In this document: one piece after another, positions 15,534-24,878 of the stretch
How the letters are laid out: each line of letters begins with the position of its first letter
How positions within the stretch are numbered: position 1 is the stretch's first letter
DNA from: Candidatus Parepulonipiscium sp. PG-Nuni2H_MBin01
GTDB taxonomy: Bacteria > Bacillota > Clostridia > Lachnospirales > Cellulosilyticaceae
Assembly (NCBI GenBank): GCA_001994995.1
Contig: MDJM01000007.1
Coordinates: 8,720 to 41,251, forward strand
Direction: 5' to 3'
Length of the DNA: 32,532 nt
Made by a program: the position numbers and the translations under genes
The notes under the pieces: model-generated
Seen by the model: the letters and a program-made list of their open reading frames with translations, nothing else
What the model was told of the DNA's origin: nothing
The model's database searches: none

Positions 15534-16124
15534 TTAGTCATGTATATTTGGGCCACTGTTACATATATTGCTCCAAATTTTAACAAGGTCGAATAGCTCA
15601 AATTCTATAACGTCTGCAATCGTTCCCACATCTTTGTTTTCCATTGCATCAAGCAACGAACCAAATGTTTCGTTAAGGCTTTCCATATGCATTTCTTCTG
15701 GGTATATTATTTCCATAACATCCACTACCCATTTAAGTCCTTCTATTGCATCTGGCATTGCAGAATCCGCTTGTTCAACGTGGCCTGTGCGATATTTATC
15801 TAATATATAAGCTAGACCGTTGTGCAGCTTAGGAAGATATTCGCGCAAACTCTCTATTACTTCTTCCTCATTTACATCTTCTGACGGTGCTTCATCTGCT
15901 ATCCCTTCTGATACTGCTCTGTCTGAAAATTCTTCTCTTATTAATCTAGCGTCTTCTACTGCGTGGTTTTCTTCTAATATAGCTTTTTCTTTTCTTAGTT
16001 CAACTTCGTCTAGTCCAACATCTTCTAGTGCAGCTTGTTGTGGTTTAGCTTCTGCTCTTAACTCCGCTTCTAGTGTTCTTAGCTCAGTTTCTTCTCCTAT
16101 TAATCCTAGTTCTTGATCTCTCAT
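15534..16124 (-). CDS. Acidic 196-aa protein between the two MAF genes
   Basis: The first 95 residues are a highly charged, Glu-rich helix (for example TLEAELRAEAKPQQAALED). The last 100 form a compact helical domain: ESLREYLPKLHNGLAYILDK, GLKWVVDVMEIIYP, GSLLDAMENKDVGTIADVIE, ELFDLVKIW. The pattern of an NKD followed by aDviEfEL and a late Trp resembles a small helical domain that I recall beside MAF genes in other clostridia (DUF8042-like; from memory, not checked). The start is ATG after AAAAGGAG. Position between two MAF genes suggests an accessory to glycosylation or export; the function is unknown. Confidence 0.65.
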   Translation of the reverse strand: MRDQELGLIGEETELRTLEAELRAEAKPQQAALEDVGLDEVELRKEKAILEENHAVEDARLIREEFSDRAVSEGIADEAPSEDVNEEEVIESLREYLPKLHNGLAYILDKYRTGHVEQADSAMPDAIEGLKWVVDVMEIIYPEEMHMESLNETFGSLLDAMENKDVGTIADVIEFELFDLVKIWSNICNSGPNIHD

Positions 16125-16185
16125 AATTTTACTCCTTTTATATTGGCTTGTTCAAATAATAAATAGACGCTTTGCCCCATTTCTA

Positions 16186-17889
16186 TTAACTTAACATCTC
16201 GGTTAATTCTTCTTTTATAATATTCATAATGTTATCTATAGTAAGTTCTAAAGCTTTGTATAACTTTAAATTCCCATGCGCTATGCCTTTGGCGTTATCT
16301 AAGTCACTTCTACCCATCATATCTTTATGCTCCGAGTCAACAGAAATTGTGCGCGATAGATTAGCAAACATATATCCAACAATTGCCATTATATTACCGT
16401 TTTTTAGCTTAGCATCAAATTCGTCCAAGCTTGCTACTAATCGCTTAACTATTATAGGACTTTTGCCAGCATGGTAATTTTGGTATTGGCGGTATAAGTT
16501 CTCAGATACTTCAACTGCCCGAGCAGTCAATTTTTTCGCCTCTTGCAAGTTATTTAGACACACATTAAGAGCATCGTTAATATCAATAGGATAATTTAAC
16601 TTTACATGTTCAATAGCTGGCTTTTCAATAGTAGAATACTTCTCTACAACCTCCTTAAGAGGCATTTGTATTGTACCAGCGATTTTAGCTCCGCCTTCAG
16701 TTGCATTTATATAAGTTGTATCGCTATTTTCACTAATATAATTTTCAATCCAACGAAGGAAGGCAATAAACATATCAGTTGATTTAACTTTACCCCCATT
16801 GTACGCAGGTATGAATTTCATATCATTATTATGCGCTGTATCCTCAAAAATATTACAACTCTTGGAATACATCTTATCATTATCATATGCTAAGTCTTGC
16901 CCAATGAATATAACTGGGTTACAGCCCATATAACGAGCCGCGTCCATACATAGCGTAGCAACCGAACCCCCCATTGTTACCGACGGCAGCGGTTTGCCAA
17001 TAAGTTCCTGTGCAATAGGAGTATATTCCACAAAGTATCTAGCGTTTTGTGCGTCTGCTACTACTTGCTGACTTGCATTTATCATAGCTATTAGCGGTGT
17101 CGTTATATTTTCTCCAAATGTATCTCTTACTTTTTCGCTATAGTCTGCTACGCATGCAAAGTCTGCTGGCATTCCAATATTGTTTACGGTATTTAAAGTA
17201 CGCCCTCCACTGAATATTAAGCCTTTAAAACCTTTTAAGTCATCTAAGTTTTTATCTAGAGATGGCCCTGCTGATACTACTACAGCAGGTATATTTTTAT
17301 ATTTATCTTTGTGAATAGTAAAGTCAAACGAGGAATTAATGTATTTGCTATTAACTACACTATTTTCTATAAACTTACTATCGATTACTTTTATAGTGTT
17401 TATGTCAACCTCTATACCTCGTTTAACTTCAGTAATAGCGTTTAATACCATTTTTAAATATTCGCCATAAAACACTTCATAATGCGGATGCTTTACCATA
17501 TAAAGGTCATTATAATTTGTGCTATTTATAGTAGATTTTATTGTTTGTGTTAAATCGTCTTGCTCAGTTAGGTAAGTAATACCTTTTATATCATTTACCG
17601 CTCTTTGCTCTTTTAATAGTTTAGCAGACGGCTCTATAACTAGTATGGTTGCCCCTTTACCTACTGTATCAATTATTTGCTGGGCTAAGTAGCCAAAACC
17701 GTAGCCAAATAGTATAAACACTGTACTACGATTTACGTTAGTAAAGTTTAATGTGTTGCTAAGTTGTTCTTTTGGTTTGTATTTACTAAGTACAAATAGA
17801 GATTTTTCTCCTAAGCTTAGTTTTAGTGAGTATTCATTTTTAGTTTTACTTTCGGCAATTTCATAACTGACTTTATCAATTTCGTACAT
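16186..17889 (-). CDS. MAF-type flagellin glycosyltransferase (copy 2)
   Basis: A 567-aa paralog of the MAF protein at 13677-15452. The same blocks are present in order: FGYGFGYLAQ, ILVIEPSAK, VSAGPSLDKN (205-214), GLIFSGGRTL, GGSVATLCMDAARYMGCNP, IFIGQDLAYDND, NATEGGAKIAGT. Divergence is spread along the length, so the duplication is old. Two MAF genes suggest two acceptors (for example flagellin and FliD or another exported protein) or two donor sugars. The start is ATG after GGAG with a nine-base gap. It follows fliS by 36 bp and precedes the acidic 196-aa gene. Confidence 0.9.
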   Translation of the reverse strand: MYEIDKVSYEIAESKTKNEYSLKLSLGEKSLFVLSKYKPKEQLSNTLNFTNVNRSTVFILFGYGFGYLAQQIIDTVGKGATILVIEPSAKLLKEQRAVNDIKGITYLTEQDDLTQTIKSTINSTNYNDLYMVKHPHYEVFYGEYLKMVLNAITEVKRGIEVDINTIKVIDSKFIENSVVNSKYINSSFDFTIHKDKYKNIPAVVVSAGPSLDKNLDDLKGFKGLIFSGGRTLNTVNNIGMPADFACVADYSEKVRDTFGENITTPLIAMINASQQVVADAQNARYFVEYTPIAQELIGKPLPSVTMGGSVATLCMDAARYMGCNPVIFIGQDLAYDNDKMYSKSCNIFEDTAHNNDMKFIPAYNGGKVKSTDMFIAFLRWIENYISENSDTTYINATEGGAKIAGTIQMPLKEVVEKYSTIEKPAIEHVKLNYPIDINDALNVCLNNLQEAKKLTARAVEVSENLYRQYQNYHAGKSPIIVKRLVASLDEFDAKLKNGNIMAIVGYMFANLSRTISVDSEHKDMMGRSDLDNAKGIAHGNLKLYKALELTIDNIMNIIKEELTEMLS

Positions 17890-17925
17890 TTTTTCAACTC
17901 CGTCCGTTTTTAATTACTTTTAATC

Positions 17926-18474
17926 TTAATTAGTTTTCCCGATAATTTGTTTCCATGTATCACGAAACTCTGTGATAAAGTGTCTAGCTTCGGCCACTTT
18001 AGCAGGGTCTTTGTTTATGTTACCTTCCACTAATAGCTCTAGTATATATCTATACAGCACATCCATTTCTTCTGCAATAGGGTATTTTTTATCCAACGTT
18101 ATTCTAAGTTCGTTAATTATATCTTGCGCCCTTACATTATAATTATGTGCCTTAGTTATATCTTTTTTTTCTAAGTTTTCCATAGATAGTGTACAAAACT
18201 TTATTGCTCCATTGTATAACATCAACGTCAGTTCTTGAGGAGAAGCTGTCATTACGTTATTTGACTTATATGCACCGTATCCAGATGATGCAACTGTTTG
18301 TTGCTGTGGAGGCGCAGTTACTGGCTGCTGTCCTACTGTTGCGGGCGGAATTCTTGCTGGCTGAGTTGATGGGGTTAGCGGTCTGTTTGATGTGTATGCA
18401 CCGTATCCTCCACCATTTGGTCTGTTATATCCGGCCTGCTGTCCATGATTTTGCTCTTGATTATACATTCTCAT
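17926..18474 (-). CDS. fliS: FliS flagellin export chaperone with a long N-terminal extension
   Basis: A 182-aa protein; FliS is normally about 125-135 aa. From about residue 64 it is a standard FliS: GYGAYKSNNVMTASPQELTL, LYNGAIKFC, and helices to the C-terminus. The first 60 residues are Gly/Pro/Gln/Asn-rich and include an earlier copy, GYGAYTSNRPLT, of the segment that precedes the FliS core. In FliS this N-terminal segment can lie over the flagellin-binding groove, so the extension may add a second cap or a binding site. ATG at 18474 (or 18468) follows AGGAAGGG. It is downstream of fliD and upstream of the MAF genes, consistent with glycosylation of chaperoned flagellin before export. Confidence 0.9.
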   Translation of the reverse strand: MRMYNQEQNHGQQAGYNRPNGGGYGAYTSNRPLTPSTQPARIPPATVGQQPVTAPPQQQTVASSGYGAYKSNNVMTASPQELTLMLYNGAIKFCTLSMENLEKKDITKAHNYNVRAQDIINELRITLDKKYPIAEEMDVLYRYILELLVEGNINKDPAKVAEARHFITEFRDTWKQIIGKTN

Positions 18475-18543
18475 CTTCCCTTCCTATTACTATATTATAA
18501 AATTTTCACTCCAAATTATTCATTTTATTATAATGATTTATCT

Positions 18544-18577
18544 ATTTTTCAGCTGAGACACGGCCCAGCCGAAAAAT
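18544..18577 (-). other. Stem-loop directly after fliD copy 1
   Basis: ATTTTTCGGCTG and CAGCTGAAAAAT (minus strand) form a 12-bp stem with one G-U pair and a 10-nt loop, starting one base after the fliD TAA. U residues lie 5' and A residues 3' within the stem, so it lacks the U-tail of a terminator. It probably marks mRNA processing or stability between fliD and fliS. Confidence 0.5.
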
Positions 18578-18578
18578 G

Positions 18579-21500
18579 TTAAAATAACCAGCTAGAGTCG
18601 CTAGTATAGTTGCTAAATAAAGTTGCGCTAACACTTAGCTTTTGAAGCGATAATTCCATTGCCAAAAACCTAGCTGTATATATAGCCTCCTGAGCTTCCA
18701 ACCTAGATAGCGCTTTATCAACTTCGGTTTGTTGTTTGTTTATCGCGGTTTCTAAGTCTTTGTCATTAAATATGCTCATAGCGCTAGAGCCAGCTGTGCT
18801 CATAAACATTCCGTTTACATGCTCATACATGTCTTCTATGATGCCATTAAAGCCAGTGTCTGCACTACCCGTAAATAAGTCACTCACACCTTGTAAATTG
18901 TTTGTCAACGCGTTTCTTAAGATGTCCTCATCTATATATAGTTTACCATTTTCGCTATAATTAGAACTCGTTGTTATTCCAATTTCTGACAATGATATAT
19001 TTTGTGCTCCGGAGTCATATCCTTGAAGCGCGGTTCTCATTCCTGTTAACAATCTTTGTAGCGTGCTATCACCGCTTAGTAGCGAACTATCGATTTTATC
19101 GTTCCATAAGCTAATCTCGTAGTCGCTCATACCGGATTTTTCACTATCTAGCAAAGGCATGTAGGAGCTGTTGCTATCTGCTTTTAATAAAGTATTTAAT
19201 TCCTCTATCAAATTATTATACGCATTTACAAAGCCCTCTATGCTGTTATATACCGAGTCTATATCCGCAGTTACATTTATGGTGGCTGTGCCTTCGTTTT
19301 TTGCTATAAATATTATATCTTGAAGATTAAATGTATTTGTATTGGATGTTACTGTCATTCCGTTATAGGTTGCTATTGCTTCTTGATGTTCGTATATATA
19401 TTCGCCGCTGTCATTAGCACTTATGCCAAATTTAGCTAATTCGCTTGTGTCGCCGCCAAATACTATGTCTCCTTCTGTAGATGAAAACTGGAATGCGCCT
19501 ACTGTTGAATCAAATGCAGCATTTATACCTGTTGAGTTTAGATTTTCTAAAAACTCCGCTATTGTTGCAGTGGGTGATAGTGAAACATTTTCTCCATTGA
19601 CTGTTATTGTTTTGTATGAACCATCATCATTTAAAATGATGCCAAGTTCGCTAAGCGTTGTGGAGGTGGTTATTTCGGCTGAGTTAACTCGCTCTAGCGC
19701 TGTTACAGGCACTTCATCGGTAAATGTGTAGCTATTATCAGCGTCTTGGATTGTGTTATGTCTTGTGTCTATGCCTAAAGATTCTAAATCTCCACCTAAT
19801 GTTACATCGCCGTTTAGTATAAAGTCTAATGTCATGGTAGTTTCATTAAATCTTACGTTAACACCAGCTTCTCTTAAACTGGCTACTAACTCATCTACAG
19901 TCGTGCTATTTGAAATGGATATATCTTCGCCATTTACACTAAGACCGCTATTTATATCATATCCTAGTTCGTATAACGTTGTATCGCCAGTAACTACATT
20001 TGGATTTGCTACTTCTATAGTCTCAGATGTAGCTTGGCTAGTTAAGTTAATTGCATTTGTATCAAAACCAAGTTGTTGCAGTCCGTTATCTGTGCTTGTT
20101 ATAACTGTATCTACGTTATCTGCTATAGTAAATTCAAACTGATTAGTATCATAATTAAAGCTAGCAGTTATACCGTCTTCATCATTAAATAACGCTAGAA
20201 CTTCCGAAATATTAGCTCCGTCTAATTGTAGCGTTTCGCTACCAACACTAATACTACCACTATTTATACCAAAGATTTCAAGATTAGTATTTTTTGATAA
20301 CTTTATGCTTTCAGTTTTTATACCATTATATTCGGTTATACCAAGTATTTCAAATGTATCTTGGGTTACAAGTGTAAAGTCGGTATTGTCGCCAAACTCA
20401 AAACTTAATGTTTCGGCGTTAAAGCTAACTGATACTCCACTAGTTTCAAACAGGTTAAGAACTGCCTGCACAGTAGTCTCTTCAGTAACTGTAACATGGT
20501 CGCTAGACGTGGTAGTAATTATTAATACATCATTAACTTCTAGGCCCAGGTCTGTTAACTTTATATCGTTAGCAAATGTATCTGTGCCAACTGATTCGCT
20601 ACCCATTGCACTTAATGAGCTAGTAGTAATTGTATTATCAAATGTATATTGGCCATTTTCATCAGCGCTATACTTTGAGTCTATAAAGTCAGCAACTGAA
20701 TTAGCGGTGCCACCGTTTGCAATTGTAAATCCAGAACCCAATATAAATTGGCCGCTGGTGTTGTCACTGCTGTATTCAAATGTAGCATCAACTCCTGCTG
20801 ATTTAAACAATTCTAGCATATCGTCTATTGTAGTAGTTGTGTCATATTCTATAATGTTTCCATTTACATTTAAGCTACCAGCGGCAATGCCCAGTGTAGA
20901 TAAAGTAGTGTTGCCATCAATTTGTGTTGTTTTAGTAAGTGCGCTAGTTTTAACTTGGTCGCTGTATTCCCAAACGCCGTTATTATAAGTTGCTCCTTCG
21001 GTGCTTATGCCTAAGCTGTTTAGTACGTCTGTATCGGCCTCTATAGTTAATTGTGCTGTAGCAAAGTTTATGCTAAATGTGCTAGTACTCTCGCTCCAAT
21101 TTGCTTCTACGCCACTAATGTTGTTTATTTCATCCACTAATCCAGCTACGCTCATATCAGCAGTTAGTGCTATTTGCGTATTATTAATTGTGATAGTTTG
21201 CTCATCTTCTATACCAATATCTCCTAATGTAGTTGCTGTAGTTACGTTATTAAGTATAGACTCTGTGCTTACAGTAGCCGGTGTCGCTGTTTGTAGTATT
21301 TCTATAATGTCATTGTTAGAACCACCGCTTACTAGGTCTATTGTATTGGTATTTGTAACGGTGGTGTTAGTTTGATTAAATGTAGACTCAAGGCGAAGGT
21401 CACGAATGTAGTTATCGTAAAAATCTAGCACAAGAGAATTGACTTCTTTGTATTTTTCTAGCTTAAGCTCTAGTAACATTTGCTGCTTAGTTTCATTGTC

Positions 21501-21599
21501 GTAGTTAGACTGATACCTGCTTACTATTGCATCAACAAGTGCTGTTGTATCAAGCCCCGATGCTAGGCCAGTAAAAGTAACGTTGTTAGAGATATACAT
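18579..21599 (-). CDS. fliD: FliD filament cap protein, long form (copy 1)
   Basis: A 1006-aa hook-associated protein 2. The N-terminal D0 segment is typical (VTFTGLASGLDTTALVDAI). The C-terminal domain from about 741 contains NAYNNLIEELNTLL, GITTSSNYSENGKLYIDED, LTNNLQGVSDLFTG and a closing coiled coil (EVDKALSRLEAQEAIYTARF). Between them (about 121-740) are six degenerate modules of about 100 aa, each with a TTLxxLGI opening, a VNGxxI strand, a DxLxxxxxAGVxxxF helix-strand and a GDxxxLGI ending, akin to flagellin hook IN motifs. Many bacterial FliD proteins are about 450-700 aa. It starts 13 bp after fliD copy 2, so the two share a message. The ending SSWLF differs from the other copies. 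Confidence 0.93.
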   Translation of the reverse strand: MYISNNVTFTGLASGLDTTALVDAIVSRYQSNYDNETKQQMLLELKLEKYKEVNSLVLDFYDNYIRDLRLESTFNQTNTTVTNTNTIDLVSGGSNNDIIEILQTATPATVSTESILNNVTTATTLGDIGIEDEQTITINNTQIALTADMSVAGLVDEINNISGVEANWSESTSTFSINFATAQLTIEADTDVLNSLGISTEGATYNNGVWEYSDQVKTSALTKTTQIDGNTTLSTLGIAAGSLNVNGNIIEYDTTTTIDDMLELFKSAGVDATFEYSSDNTSGQFILGSGFTIANGGTANSVADFIDSKYSADENGQYTFDNTITTSSLSAMGSESVGTDTFANDIKLTDLGLEVNDVLIITTTSSDHVTVTEETTVQAVLNLFETSGVSVSFNAETLSFEFGDNTDFTLVTQDTFEILGITEYNGIKTESIKLSKNTNLEIFGINSGSISVGSETLQLDGANISEVLALFNDEDGITASFNYDTNQFEFTIADNVDTVITSTDNGLQQLGFDTNAINLTSQATSETIEVANPNVVTGDTTLYELGYDINSGLSVNGEDISISNSTTVDELVASLREAGVNVRFNETTMTLDFILNGDVTLGGDLESLGIDTRHNTIQDADNSYTFTDEVPVTALERVNSAEITTSTTLSELGIILNDDGSYKTITVNGENVSLSPTATIAEFLENLNSTGINAAFDSTVGAFQFSSTEGDIVFGGDTSELAKFGISANDSGEYIYEHQEAIATYNGMTVTSNTNTFNLQDIIFIAKNEGTATINVTADIDSVYNSIEGFVNAYNNLIEELNTLLKADSNSSYMPLLDSEKSGMSDYEISLWNDKIDSSLLSGDSTLQRLLTGMRTALQGYDSGAQNISLSEIGITTSSNYSENGKLYIDEDILRNALTNNLQGVSDLFTGSADTGFNGIIEDMYEHVNGMFMSTAGSSAMSIFNDKDLETAINKQQTEVDKALSRLEAQEAIYTARFLAMELSLQKLSVSATLFSNYTSDSSWLF

Positions 21600-21612
21600 A
21601 TTATCACCTCAC

Positions 21613-24600
21613 TTAGGTGCTAGTTTCAAATAAACTTGCCGATACGTTTAATTTTTGTATCATTAGTTCCATAGCAAGGAATTTAGCGGTGTAAATTGAT
21701 TCTTGAGCTTCCATTCTAGCTAGAGCTTTTTCTACTTGCTCTTCTTGGTATGATATAGCCGTTTCTAGGTCTTTATCATTAAATAAGAACATGGCGCTAG
21801 AGCCTTCGGAGCTAGACATCATATCATTTATTTTTTGGTATGCAGTTTCTGCAAGTCCAGTCATCCCTTTTTCTTCATTACCAGTGAATAGGTCCATTAC
21901 GCCTTCTAGGTTGTTAGTAAGTGCGTCCATAAGTTTATCTTCATCAATGTATAATTTTCCGTTTTCCGTATAGTCAACGCTAGTAGTTATACCTATTTCC
22001 ATCAAGCAAGATGGACTTTCGCCAGGATAGTAGTCCATAAATGCGTAGCGCATACCAGTAAGAAGCGATTGCAAAGTGGAGTCATTTCTAAGTAACGAGC
22101 TTTCCACTTTTTCGTTCCAAAGCTCTATCTCATAGTCACTCATATCTGCCATTTCTTCGCTAGTAAGAGGCAAGTAGTCTGAGTTATAATCAGCATTAAC
22201 TAATGTGTTAAGCTCTTCTATTAGCGAGTTATACGCATCCACAAAATCGCTGATGCTTTCATATATTGCATCTAGGTCAGCTGTAACGCTTACAAATGCC
22301 TCGCCTACAGATTTAGCGGCAAATGTGATGCCTTCTAGCTCAAATGTGTTTGTGTCTGAGTAAACTGTCATACCATTGTATTTTGCTATAGCTTGTTGAT
22401 TTTCAAATATATAGCTACCATCATCATTAGGTTCTATACCAAGCATATGTAGCTGGTCTACGTTATCGCCAGTAAATTCTATATTGCCACTGCTGTTAGT
22501 AAATTGGAATGCGCCAACTTTGCTATCAAAAGCAGCAGTTATACCAAGTTCCGTAAATTGGTCTAGTAAGTCTTGAATGGTGGAGTCTGGAGCAAAGCTA
22601 ACTTCAGTGCCGTTAACTGTGATAGTCATTGCATCGCCATTTTCCTCCCATGTAAAGCCAAGCTCTTCTAGCGTTGTTGATGTGGTGAATTCAGCAGCAC
22701 TAACGCGCTCAAGTTCTACAACAGGAACTTCGTCTGTAAATGTGTAAGTGTTAGTATCAGTCTGTACTGCATTTGGGTCAGATAAGTCTACGCCAAGTGC
22801 CGCTAGGTCACCAGAAAGTGCAAGGCCGCCGCTAAGGTCAAAGTCTAGCTCCTGAGTAATCTGGTTAAACTCAACGTTAACGCCAGCATCGTTAAGAGCT
22901 GCAACTAGTTCATTCACTGTCATTGAACTTGAAATGTCGATGCTATCGCCATTAACACTAAGGCCCATAGATGTATCATAGCCTAGCTCAAATAGCGTGG
23001 TATTTCCATCTACATCGGTTGGGTCAGCTACTGTAAGAGTGGATGATGAAACAGTCGGCTGAAGATTAATAGCAGTAGCGTCTATTCCTAATAATTGTAA
23101 ATCGCCACTTATGCTAGCACTAGTCCCTTCTGCAATATCGAATTCAAATGTATTGGTCTCATTATTAAATATTGCTTTAATGCCATCCACTTTATCAAAA
23201 TGCTCAATAACATCGTTTACAGATTTGCCTTCAAGGTCTAGATCTACACCGTCTATAGTTATAGTACCTGAGTCTATGCCAAATACAGAGAGTGCAGTGT
23301 TATCACCAATCTCTATGCTGCTAGATTCAATACCATTTCCTTGAGTAATACCAAGCTGCTCCCAGATGCCCAAATTCCCTGAAAGCTGTAAGTCTGTATC
23401 CCCAATTTCAAACGACATAGTTTCACTATTAAACGAGACAGCATCACCACTAGTTTCAAGTAAGTTTAATATGTGTTGTACCGTGGAATCTTCGTCTATC
23501 ATCAAATATGATCCATTGCTTAACGCAATATAGCCGTTTGATATGCCTAAATCTGATAATTTAATATTATTAACTGTACTACTATCGCTAGTTGAATCGC
23601 TAGTTGAATCGCTAGTTGAGGAGCCTCCTACAATAAGAGCGTCTGCTGTTATCGTAGTATCAAATGTATAGTTGCCGTTCACATCAGCTACTAAGCCTGT
23701 ATTATCAATAAACGGTGCACAATCGCCGCCTATTGTAAAGCCATCAGACACATCAAATTCAAAGTAACCTGATGTATTATCATCGCTATAAATAAATTCT
23801 ACATCCACACCAATGTCAGCAAATTTCTGTATTATATCATCTATAGTCATAGAGCCATCGTATCTTATCTCCTCACCATTAATGTTAACCGTACCCGCAC
23901 TAATGCCGAGTGTGCCAAGCGCTGTATCGCCAGTGATTGTAGTAGTTTTAGTAAGCGCGTTAGTAGCAACTTGGTCTGTGTATATATAAATATCATCGCC
24001 GTTTGCATCGGTGCCTTGCGTGCTTGTGCCTGTTGTGCTAATACCAAGTGCATCTAAGTCACCGCTAAGGCCGATTTGGCCACTAAAGTCTAGTGAAAAC
24101 TGTTGTGTAAAGTCGTTGTAGCTAGCGTCTATTCCTAGCTCGCTAAATTTATCCACTACGTCAGATATGGACATATCAGCAGTTAAGTCAATAGTAGTTT
24201 CCGTGCCAACTCCACTTGAGTCATAAGTAGTAACAGTTATGCTAGTGTCTTCTTCTATCCCTATCTGGTCTAGAGCTGTAGCGCTTGTTACGTTATTTGT
24301 AATACTAGATGTGGAAACAGCTGCTGATTGTGCTGTTTGCAAAATCTCGATATAGTCATTGTCATTACCGCCACCGATAATGCTAACGACGCTATCATCA
24401 GAAACGGTAGTATTGGATTGCATAAAGGTGGACTGCATACGAAGGTCGCGAAGTTGGTTGTCATAGAAGTCGAGGACAAGAGCGTTTACTTCTTTGTATT
24501 TATCTAGCTTAAGTTCTAGAAGAAGTTGCTCCTTGTATTCTGTGTCATATTTAGATTGGTAGTTGGTTAGCATGGCTTCGATAAGAGAGGATGTATCTAG

Positions 24601-24636
24601 GCCGGAAGCTAAACCAGTAAAAGTTACTGAACTCAT
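21613..24636 (-). CDS. fliD: FliD filament cap protein, long form (copy 2)
   Basis: A 1007-aa FliD built like copy 1: D0 segment (SSVTFTGLASGLDTSSLIEA), six central modules, C-terminal export/assembly domain with GITTSVDYTENGKLYIDED and LTNNLEGVMDLFTGNEEKG. I start it at the ATG at 24636, ten bases after AAAGGAG; the reading frame is open for 65 more codons, but these run through the promoter and terminator region. Module 2 ends in a Ser/Thr/Asp tract coded by a 12-bp tandem repeat (23585-23620). Its C-terminal DNA is nearly identical in places to copy 3. A sigma-28-like promoter lies 50 bp upstream. Confidence 0.93.
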   Translation of the reverse strand: MSSVTFTGLASGLDTSSLIEAMLTNYQSKYDTEYKEQLLLELKLDKYKEVNALVLDFYDNQLRDLRMQSTFMQSNTTVSDDSVVSIIGGGNDNDYIEILQTAQSAAVSTSSITNNVTSATALDQIGIEEDTSITVTTYDSSGVGTETTIDLTADMSISDVVDKFSELGIDASYNDFTQQFSLDFSGQIGLSGDLDALGISTTGTSTQGTDANGDDIYIYTDQVATNALTKTTTITGDTALGTLGISAGTVNINGEEIRYDGSMTIDDIIQKFADIGVDVEFIYSDDNTSGYFEFDVSDGFTIGGDCAPFIDNTGLVADVNGNYTFDTTITADALIVGGSSTSDSTSDSTSDSSTVNNIKLSDLGISNGYIALSNGSYLMIDEDSTVQHILNLLETSGDAVSFNSETMSFEIGDTDLQLSGNLGIWEQLGITQGNGIESSSIEIGDNTALSVFGIDSGTITIDGVDLDLEGKSVNDVIEHFDKVDGIKAIFNNETNTFEFDIAEGTSASISGDLQLLGIDATAINLQPTVSSSTLTVADPTDVDGNTTLFELGYDTSMGLSVNGDSIDISSSMTVNELVAALNDAGVNVEFNQITQELDFDLSGGLALSGDLAALGVDLSDPNAVQTDTNTYTFTDEVPVVELERVSAAEFTTSTTLEELGFTWEENGDAMTITVNGTEVSFAPDSTIQDLLDQFTELGITAAFDSKVGAFQFTNSSGNIEFTGDNVDQLHMLGIEPNDDGSYIFENQQAIAKYNGMTVYSDTNTFELEGITFAAKSVGEAFVSVTADLDAIYESISDFVDAYNSLIEELNTLVNADYNSDYLPLTSEEMADMSDYEIELWNEKVESSLLRNDSTLQSLLTGMRYAFMDYYPGESPSCLMEIGITTSVDYTENGKLYIDEDKLMDALTNNLEGVMDLFTGNEEKGMTGLAETAYQKINDMMSSSEGSSAMFLFNDKDLETAISYQEEQVEKALARMEAQESIYTAKFLAMELMIQKLNVSASLFETST
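23585..23620 (-). repeat. 12-bp tandem repeat (three copies) in fliD copy 2
   Basis: TCGCTAGTTGAA is repeated three times on the plus strand (last copy ends in G). It encodes repeated Ser-Thr-Ser-Asp. The other two fliD copies lack it. Being in frame, changes in copy number would only lengthen the Ser/Thr tract. Confidence 0.9.
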
Positions 24637-24685
24637 ATAAATCATACTCCTTTTTTTGATTTTAATATAAAATTTCTCATATATT

Positions 24686-24712
24686 ATATCGTCAGCTTTT
24701 TTTGTATGATTA
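24686..24712 (-). promoter_or_regulatory. Sigma-28-type promoter of fliD copy 2
   Basis: The minus strand reads TAAT, 15 bases, GACGATAT (consensus TAAA-N15-GCCGATAT; 3 of 4 and 7 of 8). It follows the terminator of the 276-aa gene and ends 50 bp before the fliD start, so the fliD2-fliD1-fliS transcript likely begins here. Confidence 0.65.
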
Positions 24713-24732
24713 ATATTTTTATATTGCATTAC

Positions 24733-24768
24733 AAAAAGTCCACGATTCGAACGGTTAATCGTGGACTT
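24733..24768 (-). terminator. Rho-independent terminator downstream of the 276-aa gene
   Basis: A perfect 12-bp stem, AAGTCCACGATT with AATCGTGGACTT, has a 9-nt loop and is followed by TTTTT on the minus strand. It lies 110 nt beyond the stop codon of the 276-aa gene and directly before the fliD2 promoter. Confidence 0.85.
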
Positions 24769-24878
24769 GAGACTTCTATCCTCGCTGTCAAAATAGCTAA
24801 GACAAAAGCTACACGTTAACAGTATAACCATTGCATTTCTATTTTATACATTAAATGGAAAATTTTTTTTATTTTTTT

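Noticed and set aside
20305..21375. Long plus-strand open frames (up to 227 codons) opposite fliD
   Set aside because: They are antisense to a clearly conserved FliD reading frame, lack ribosome sites and have repetitive Ser/Val/Leu composition that mirrors the fliD codons. The same holds for the Ser-rich frames opposite the acidic repeat gene.
24736..24768. Possible tRNA fragment: GTTCGAATC resembles a T-loop on the minus strand
   Set aside because: The flanking bases form a perfect 12-bp hairpin followed by TTTTT, and no acceptor, D or anticodon arm can be drawn. It is a terminator.
24637..24831. 65-codon N-terminal extension of fliD2
   Set aside because: The extension runs through the terminator and the sigma-28 promoter, has no FliD similarity, and the ATG at 24636 has a good ribosome site.
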